DNA from: an uncultured Clostridia bacterium
GTDB lineage: Bacteria > Bacillota > Clostridia > Oscillospirales > Acutalibacteraceae
Direction of reading: 5' to 3'
Assembly (NCBI GenBank): GCA_947627055.1
Contig: CANQUS010000001.1
Location: 1 to 64,000 of the forward strand
DNA length: 64,000 bases
The position numbers were made by a program, and so were the translations under genes. Every line of letters starts with the position of its first letter. Position 1 is the stretch's first letter. This document shows, one piece after another, positions 58,917-64,000 of the stretch. The notes beneath the pieces are model-generated. The model was not told where the DNA came from. It was given only the letters and a program-made list of their open reading frames with translations, and made no database searches.

Positions 58917-61355
58917 ATGTTTATGGATAAGTATGTAGGCAAAAGGCTTGACGGCAGATATGAGCTTCAGGAGCTTATCGGAGTCGGAGGCATGGCGACT
59001 GTATATAAGGCATATGACACTATTGACGACAAGATAGTCGCTGTTAAAATATTGAAGGACGAGTTCCTCGGCAACGATGATTTTATTCGCAGGTTCAAAA
59101 ATGAGTCAAAGGCGATAGCGGTGCTTTCTCATCCTAACATAGTAAAGGTATTTGACGTCAGCTTCGGGGATAGGATACAGTATATCGTCATGGAATATAT
59201 CGACGGTATTACACTCAAGGAGTATATCGAGCACCAAAAGGTAATAAACTGGAAAGAGGCTGTACACTTTACGGTTCAGATCCTTGAGGCTCTTGAACAC
59301 GCTCACGAAAAGGGCGTGGTTCACAGAGATATAAAGCCTCAGAATATCATACTTCTTCAGGACGGCACTATAAAGGTCACAGACTTTGGCATAGCCCGCC
59401 TGACAACGAGTGAAACACGCACGATGACTAATACCGCCATAGGCTCGGTACACTATATCGCTCCCGAGCAGGCGCGGGGAGACCTTACCGACGGCAAGGC
59501 TGATATTTATTCGGTCGGCGTCATGCTCTATGAAATGCTGACGGGCAAGCTCCCGTTTGAGGCGGACAGCGCTGTTTCGGTTGCTATTATGCAACTCCAA
59601 ACCGAACCGAGTCCGTTGAGGGATATTAACGAGGAGATCCCCGAGGGGCTTGAGGAGATCACTCTTAAGGCGATGAGAAAGGAGCCGTCACAGCGTTACG
59701 AATCCGCAGCCGCAATGCTTGAGGCTATCGAGACCTTTCGCAGAAATCCGGGAGTACATTTTGAGTACAGATATAACAGCGATGTCGTCGGCGGAGATAC
59801 AAAATATGTCGGTAAACTTGGTACCGCAGATCGAACCCCGATTGCGGCTAAAGTTTCATATGATGATAACTACGACTACGAGGAGGATGCGGCAGTCGAA
59901 AGCCGTTCAAGAACAGCAATAAAATGGGTCACTATAAGTATCTCGATCGTAGTTGTTATTGCCATTGCGGTTTTAGTGTTTATGTTTACATCCAAGTCGT
60001 GTCAGAATACATCGGCAAAGGATGTTGAAATTCCTGATTTTATAGGACAAATGCTTGACGACGTACAGTCCAATAAGGATTACAAGTTCAACTTTAAGAT
60101 CGAGGTCAAATATGATGCGACAAAGCCGTTGATGATGATTCTTGACCAGGATCCTAAGGCCGGTACAAAAACGGTTAAGGAAAATGCCGAGATTATACTG
60201 ACTGTCAACAGCAGCGAGTCAAAGGTCAATGTTCCTACTGTTAAAGGTCTTACCCAAAAGGATGCCGAGGATAAGATCAAGGCGGCAAATCTTTACTGTG
60301 AGGTAAAAAAGGTTTACAGCGAAATAGATCCGGGCTATGTTGTAGACTGTTCCCCCGAGGAGGGCTCGGAGCAGCAGATAGGCACAAGGATAACGCTCTT
60401 TGTAAGTGACGGCGCCGAGGGTGAAACTGTACTCATACCTAAGGAATTAGTAGGTAAGACACAGGATGAGGTCGTAGCTGAGCTTAATAAGTTGGGACTA
60501 AAAACTGAGGTTATAGAGCAGGCTTCAACAGAGAAAGAAAACATTGTATTCAACATTGAGCCTTATGAGGGCAACAAAGTGTTGAAAGGTTCACTTGTTA
60601 CGGTTTATGTAAGCAACGGCAAGCTTCCCGCAGGTTCCGAGAGAGAAGTACTGATTGATGTGGGCTGGCCAAATGAGTCCGCTAAGGTAAGCGTCGAAGT
60701 GTTTATCAACGGTATAAGATATGATGAACTGTCAAAGGATTCAGTCTATCTGCCCGATTACGGTAAAATAAAGATCAGAGGCAAGGATTCTGATGTCAAG
60801 GTCAAGATAAATATAGACGACAATGAATACAAGATATTCACTGTTGACTTTACAAAGGATCCTCCGACCGTAACGCTTACAAAGGAAAATCCGTATAAGA
60901 TCAAATCGATACTTATTCCGAGTGTTGCCGGCAAGTCTGAGAGCGATGCAAGGGCTGAACTTGTTGCGGCAGGATTTAGCGAATCGAAGATCAGAGTAGA
61001 ACATGAAGCCAGTGATTCAGTGGATCAGGGTCTTGTAATAAGAACGGATCCGGCGGAGGGTTCAACAGTACCGACCGATTCGGATATTGTCATTTATGTA
61101 AGCTCGGGTATGGATGAGTCATCGTCCGAACCGTCATCCGAACCATCGTCCGAACCGTCGTCTGAACCGTCGTCTGAACCGTCACAGATGGATGACCTTA
61201 TCGGAATGACGCTTTCCGAGGCTATTGAAAAGTATGGATCTATGTATTGGTTCGAATATTCCGGAACCCCTTCAAACGATAGTGTAATTGTCAACTTTAG
61301 TGTCAATGGCAACACTATCCATTTGGATTTCTCCGATACGGATACATCTGAGTAA
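58917..61355 (+). CDS. prkC: PASTA-domain Ser/Thr protein kinase PrkC
   Basis: 812 residues behind AAGGAGTTA. Kinase domain (about 1-275): ELIGVGGMATVYKAYD, VAVKILKDEF, VVHRDIKPQNII, VTDFGIARLTT and APEQARGDLT. One membrane span near 340-362 (WVTISISIVVVIAIAVLVFM). Outside are PASTA repeats that bind peptidoglycan fragments: from DVEIPDFIGQMLDD, NVPTVKGLTQKDAEDKIK, IPKELVGKTQDEV, and IPSVAGKSESDARAEL. Between the third and fourth lies an extra beta-rich domain (about 575-665). A tandem SSEP linker then leads to a short end domain MDDLIGMTLSEAIEKYG. The extra domain and tail are lineage-specific. Confidence 0.94.
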   Translation: MFMDKYVGKRLDGRYELQELIGVGGMATVYKAYDTIDDKIVAVKILKDEFLGNDDFIRRFKNESKAIAVLSHPNIVKVFDVSFGDRIQYIVMEYIDGITLKEYIEHQKVINWKEAVHFTVQILEALEHAHEKGVVHRDIKPQNIILLQDGTIKVTDFGIARLTTSETRTMTNTAIGSVHYIAPEQARGDLTDGKADIYSVGVMLYEMLTGKLPFEADSAVSVAIMQLQTEPSPLRDINEEIPEGLEEITLKAMRKEPSQRYESAAAMLEAIETFRRNPGVHFEYRYNSDVVGGDTKYVGKLGTADRTPIAAKVSYDDNYDYEEDAAVESRSRTAIKWVTISISIVVVIAIAVLVFMFTSKSCQNTSAKDVEIPDFIGQMLDDVQSNKDYKFNFKIEVKYDATKPLMMILDQDPKAGTKTVKENAEIILTVNSSESKVNVPTVKGLTQKDAEDKIKAANLYCEVKKVYSEIDPGYVVDCSPEEGSEQQIGTRITLFVSDGAEGETVLIPKELVGKTQDEVVAELNKLGLKTEVIEQASTEKENIVFNIEPYEGNKVLKGSLVTVYVSNGKLPAGSEREVLIDVGWPNESAKVSVEVFINGIRYDELSKDSVYLPDYGKIKIRGKDSDVKVKINIDDNEYKIFTVDFTKDPPTVTLTKENPYKIKSILIPSVAGKSESDARAELVAAGFSESKIRVEHEASDSVDQGLVIRTDPAEGSTVPTDSDIVIYVSSGMDESSSEPSSEPSSEPSSEPSSEPSQMDDLIGMTLSEAIEKYGSMYWFEYSGTPSNDSVIVNFSVNGNTIHLDFSDTDTSE
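61122..61181 (+). repeat. Five tandem 12-bp repeats encoding SSEP in prkC
   Basis: Units of TCGTCCGAACCG with silent third-position changes (for example TCATCCGAACCA) repeated five times. They encode a Ser-Ser-Glu-Pro linker outside the membrane. Copy number is likely variable between strains. Confidence 0.9.
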
Positions 61356-61630
61356 AAATTAAATATTAACATATGCGGTTTGGTCTGTTTTGCGGTCGTA
61401 TGCAAGGCAGACCTTTGCGCAATATATGGAAATACTGAATAAATACCGCAGGACGGACTGCCTTTTACAGTGCATGCGACTTTTCTGCTATATCGCATAT
61501 AAACCACAGTCATACGATTGTTATTATCGTCTGTTCAGCACGATGTACGAAAAATATGATTGCACGATTTGAACGTTATATTTAAACGGTATTTCCTCAG
61601 TAATATATTACAGAGGCTGAGTAATATAAT

Positions 61631-62521
61631 ATGAAAACATTGAACGGATTGATAGTTAAGGCTCTCGGAGGCTTTTATTATGTTGAAACTGCTGACGGAA
61701 TTTATGAGTGCAAAGCTCGAGGAAGCTTCCGCAAGCAGAGGATCTCTCCATATGTTGGTGATAATGTAACGATCTCTGTCCCCGATGAGGGCTACTGTGC
61801 GATCGAAGAAATATCAGAGCGCAGAAATTCGCTGATACGGCCGCCGCTTGCAAATCTTGATATGCTCTTTATTGTTGCCGCGACGACCGCGCCCGAGCCT
61901 AATATGCTCGTTATAGATAAAATGACCGCCGCCGCTGTATCTAAGGGGATAGAGCCTGTTATAGTTATCTCCAAAACAGATCTTGCAAGAGCGGAGGCTC
62001 TGTTTGATATTTATTCAAGCACAGGATTTAAGCTGATCAAATGCAGCTCAGACAGTACGGAGGGTGATGAGCAAATTCGCTCACTTTTAAGTGGAAAAAT
62101 CTGTGCATTTACCGGAAATTCCGGTGTCGGCAAGTCTACTATTATCAACAGGCTTTTGCCTGAGCTTGCTCTCGAAACTGGCGACATAAGCCTTAAATTA
62201 GGGCGTGGAAGGCATACTACGCGCCACACGGAGCTTTATAAAATACACGGCGGTTATATAGCCGATACGCCGGGCTTTTCGACAGTTGATATTGAGCGTT
62301 ACGAGCTGATCAAAAAAGATGAGCTGCCCAAATGTTTCCCTGAATTTGATCCGTATCTCGGCAGTTGTATGTTTACATCCTGCGCCCATGTAAAGGAAAA
62401 GGGCTGCGGTATACTTGAGGCTGTAAATGAGGGCAAAATCAGCCGTTCCCGTCATGACAGCTATGTCGCTATGTATGACGAGGTAAAGGACTTTAAGGAA
62501 TGGCAAAATAAGGACAGATAA
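61631..62521 (+). CDS. rsgA: Small-subunit ribosome-maturation GTPase RsgA
   Basis: 296 residues. OB-fold start (LNGLIVKALGGFYYVETADG), then a circularly permuted GTPase: SKTDLA (G4) precedes TGNSGVGKSTIINRLLP (G1) and DTPGFSTVDI (G3), and GSCMFTSCAHVKEKGCG with the zinc Cys/His site. Removes itself late from 30S particles. The 275 bases after prkC contain no gene; bases 61383-61417 hold a GGTCTG/CAGACC inverted repeat without a T-run. No rpe gene stands between rsgA and thiN, unlike Bacillus. Confidence 0.95.
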   Translation: MKTLNGLIVKALGGFYYVETADGIYECKARGSFRKQRISPYVGDNVTISVPDEGYCAIEEISERRNSLIRPPLANLDMLFIVAATTAPEPNMLVIDKMTAAAVSKGIEPVIVISKTDLARAEALFDIYSSTGFKLIKCSSDSTEGDEQIRSLLSGKICAFTGNSGVGKSTIINRLLPELALETGDISLKLGRGRHTTRHTELYKIHGGYIADTPGFSTVDIERYELIKKDELPKCFPEFDPYLGSCMFTSCAHVKEKGCGILEAVNEGKISRSRHDSYVAMYDEVKDFKEWQNKDR

Positions 62522-62555
62522 CAGTTATTAAAAAGTTGATGTTTGGAGGAACTAT

Positions 62556-63182
62556 ATGAATCGCTGTATAATAATTTCATCATCACCAGAGCTTGATATA
62601 TCATTTTTGGCGCAAAGTGTGAAAAGTAATGATTTTATCATCTGCGCTGATGGGGGCTATAGATATGCGTATGCGGCGAGCCTTGTGCCGAATATAATTA
62701 TCGGTGACTTCGATTCTGCGGAGCCGCCTGAGAGCTGTGCTTCGGAGATAATGGTGCTTCCTGTGAAAAAGGATGATACGGACACCTTTCGCTGTGTTAA
62801 GGAGGCACTTGTCAGAGGTTTTGACGATATAGTGATTTTTGGCGGTATCGGCGGCAGGCTGGATCACACCTATGCCAATATGTCAGTTCTTTACTATATA
62901 ATCTCACACGGCGCAAGGGGAACTCTCCTTGACGCAAAAAATGAGATTTGTATGCTTTCCGAGGCGGAGATGAATATAGATGGCAGAAGCGGAGAGCTTT
63001 TTTCTATTTTCCCGTTTGGCTGTGAAAGCTGCGTTGTCACACTTACGGGCTTTGAGTACACACTCGAAAGGGGAACATTGAATATTGGCTCGCCTGTCGG
63101 AATAAGTAACGTGATAACCTCTGACAGGGCTGTGGTTAAGGTCCTGAGCGGAACGTCAGCTATTATTTTTTCAAAGGACTGA
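62556..63182 (+). CDS. thiN: Thiamine pyrophosphokinase
   Basis: 208 residues: IICADGGYRYAYAASLVPNIIIGDFDS (metal/ATP), LPVKKDDTDTFRCVKEALVRG, IFGGIGGRLDHTYANMSVLY, then the beta-barrel end NIGSPVGISNVI. Converts thiamine to TPP. TTTGGAGGA precedes the ATG. Part of the prkC-rsgA-thiN-spoVM row. Confidence 0.95.
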   Translation: MNRCIIISSSPELDISFLAQSVKSNDFIICADGGYRYAYAASLVPNIIIGDFDSAEPPESCASEIMVLPVKKDDTDTFRCVKEALVRGFDDIVIFGGIGGRLDHTYANMSVLYYIISHGARGTLLDAKNEICMLSEAEMNIDGRSGELFSIFPFGCESCVVTLTGFEYTLERGTLNIGSPVGISNVITSDRAVVKVLSGTSAIIFSKD

Positions 63183-63194
63183 GTAACAAATTTT

Positions 63195-63257
63195 ACACCG
63201 CCGAGTATTATGTACTAAGAGCGCACAAAAGGCTCAAGTACATAAAAGGGCGGTGTT
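63195..63257 (+). promoter_or_regulatory. Long inverted repeat covering the ribosome site of the next small gene
   Basis: ACACCGCC (63196-63203) and TTATGTACT (63208-63216) pair with AGTACATAA (63237-63245) and GGCGGTGT (63249-63256). The 3' arm GGGCGGTGT is also the only Shine-Dalgarno of the following ORF, so folding would hide it. The T-run after it is short (TTATTT), so a plain terminator of thiN is the alternative. Confidence 0.6.
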
Positions 63258-63261
63258 ATTT

Positions 63262-63417
63262 ATGGTTAGTAATCGAAAAAGATGTTGTAATGGAAGAACT
63301 GCTCTTGCATTTGCTTTCGGAATGCTTGTCTCACTGCTTTTTCCTCAAAGATGCCTTTTGATTATCGCGGCTGTAATCATTATAGTTTTGGCGATAGCGC
63401 TGTCAAAATGCTGCTGA
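63262..63417 (+). CDS. Small Cys-rich single-span membrane protein (51 aa)
   Basis: ATG 63262 opens 51 codons to TGA 63415. The peptide starts MVSNRKRCCNGRTALAF, has one or two hydrophobic stretches with a FPQRC turn between, and ends ALSKCC: five Cys in all, two pairs at the ends. GGGCGGTG is five to eight bases upstream. A small protein of this style often lies between thiN and spoVM in related bacteria as I recall; the name and role are unknown. It could be a sporulation membrane peptide like its neighbour. Confidence 0.6.
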   Translation: MVSNRKRCCNGRTALAFAFGMLVSLLFPQRCLLIIAAVIIIVLAIALSKCC

Positions 63418-63436
63418 ATTATTGGAGGTATTGCTT

Positions 63437-63529
63437 ATGAAAATCGTCGTAGTCGACAGACCGAAATTTTTCTCCTTTTTCCTAAGAAAAATATTTGGCA
63501 TAAAAAAATTAAAGCCTGAAGAAATATAG
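63437..63529 (+). CDS. spoVM: Stage V sporulation protein M
   Basis: 30 codons from ATG 63437 behind TTGGAGGT. MKIVVVDRPKFFSFFLRKIF followed by GIKKLKPEEI has the SpoVM pattern: short strand, conserved Pro near position 9, amphipathic helix with Phe/Leu and Arg, and a basic end. SpoVM lies flat on the curved outer forespore membrane and recruits SpoIVA to start coat assembly. The place after thiN matches Bacillus. It is slightly longer than the 26-residue Bacillus form. Confidence 0.82.
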   Translation: MKIVVVDRPKFFSFFLRKIFGIKKLKPEEI

Positions 63530-63542
63530 TGTAAGAACATAG

Positions 63543-63580
63543 AAAACACCTGCGGTTTGAAGTATACTGCAGGTGTTTTA
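63543..63580 (+). terminator. Rho-independent terminator after spoVM
   Basis: AAAACACCTGC (63543-63553) pairs with GCAGGTGTTTT (63569-63579), with GT/AC inside, then TA-rich sequence. Confidence 0.88.
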
Positions 63581-63823
63581 TTATATGAAGGTATTTGAAT
63601 TAAAAACAGCTTTCTTTTGCGGGTGAGGCTTAGGAGAATACTAAATACAGCCCTATGGTATGCCGGCAGTCGTTTAGCAGATCCGATAGAATACGGAAAC
63701 GCGATATCAGTACCATCTTTTCCGACATAATATGAGAAATATCGGGCGAGGAAAGACTGCCTGTTTGTGAAATTCACTTGAATATACGTTTGATTTTTTT
63801 CCCATAAAATTTATGAAAAGGGA
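63581..63823. other. Intergenic stretch without recognised gene
   Basis: About 240 bases. Minus-strand frames here overlap spoVM and its terminator and show no family pattern. No tRNA, repeat or riboswitch was recognised. Confidence 0.4.
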
Positions 63824-63852
63824 TTGACAAAAAACACGATATATGGTATATT
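63824..63852 (+). promoter_or_regulatory. Sigma-A promoter of a gene beyond the window
   Basis: TTGACA (63824-63829), 17 bases, TATATT (63847-63852): consensus -35 and a 5/6 -10, start near 63859. Confidence 0.75.
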
Positions 63853-63858
63853 GTTAAT

Positions 63859-64000
63859 ACCTCACAAAGGGGCTTATTTTTTTGCCCTTTATCCTGACGC
63901 TGTAAATCGTAAATTGCCGTCGCGGATATGAAGCAGTATGAATATCTGATATTTGTTATGCTTTGATTGCGTAAAGCCGGAATTTTACGCAAGAGGGAGG
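63859..64000 (+). promoter_or_regulatory. Structured 5' leader ending at a Shine-Dalgarno
   Basis: About 140 bases of leader with two hairpins: AAAGGGGC/GCCCTTT (63866-63890) and a perfect TTGCGTAAA/TTTACGCAA (63967-63992). GAGGGAGG (63993-64000) is a strong ribosome site, so a start codon should follow within about ten bases after the window. Confidence 0.5.

Noticed and set aside
61122..61181. Short CRISPR-like array
   Set aside because: The 12-bp units are directly adjacent, have no spacers and encode an SSEP linker in prkC.
61390..61572. 60-codon frame between prkC and rsgA
   Set aside because: Rich in Tyr and Cys, no ribosome site, no similarity to a known small protein; probably chance.
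63403..63777. 124-codon minus-strand frame over spoVM
   Set aside because: Antisense to spoVM and its terminator, which explain the region better.

Overview
The window comes from a low-GC, spore-forming Firmicute, most likely a gut Clostridium relative of the Ruminococcaceae/Oscillospiraceae type. This rests on a complete spoIIIAA-AH operon, spoVM, the prp/rpmA/rplU arrangement with an extended L27, frequent TTG and GTG starts, consensus sigma-A promoters and A+T-rich intergenic DNA. Species assignment is inference. No rRNA, tRNA, CRISPR array or prophage was seen.

1-5.2 kb is visibly more G+C-rich than the rest. It holds the tail of an iron-chelate ABC ATPase, a DtxR-type metal regulator, two half-size ABC exporters, a YgbA-type protein and a YbaN (DUF454) protein, then the relic of an ECF-type ATPase. 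It looks like an acquired metal-handling island. An AAC(6')-like acetyltransferase (5.4-5.9 kb) and a gene-poor A+T-rich stretch follow.

6.3-26.7 kb is a sulfur-assimilation super-locus: a sulfate ABC transporter behind a leader with a 36-codon ORF rich in Cys codons; a tetrapyrrole operon (hemA-sirC-hemC-cobA/hemD-hemB-hemL) that can make the siroheme framework; a CymR-like Rrf2 repressor; and a divergent operon metY-sir-tusA-trx-hcyS-hcyF-hcyD-aprA-aprB-cysD-cysN. Together these give sulfate -> APS -> sulfite -> sulfide -> a protein thiocarboxylate -> homocysteine. The carrier's di-glycine end is blocked by extra residues and a JAMM peptidase is encoded two genes downstream, as in the HcyS/HcyF/HcyD system.

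26.8-34.7 kb holds housekeeping genes: rpmA-prp-rplU on the minus strand, a nonsense-mutated small gene, yceD-rpmF, der, plsY, asnB and a YjbR-like gene. Two copies of a roughly 0.36-0.41 kb element with imperfect terminal inverted repeats, resembling a MITE, lie at 16.9-17.25 kb and 31.76-32.17 kb. 34.8-39.9 kb is the spoIIIA operon. 40-49 kb is mixed: an AEC transporter, an orphan nspC, secG, a DUF5662 protein, a CNNM/HlyC-CorC protein, a ComEC-like hydrolase with a DUF3006 partner, an LD-carboxypeptidase, a tiny secreted protein, a PadR regulator and two decayed genes.

49-63.5 kb is the conserved Firmicute block yicC-remA-gmk-rpoZ-priA-def-fmt-Zn peptidase-rsmB-rlmN-stp-prkC-rsgA-thiN-(51-aa Cys-rich membrane protein)-spoVM. 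The window ends in a promoter and a structured leader whose Shine-Dalgarno lies in the last bases, so a further gene starts just beyond 64,000.
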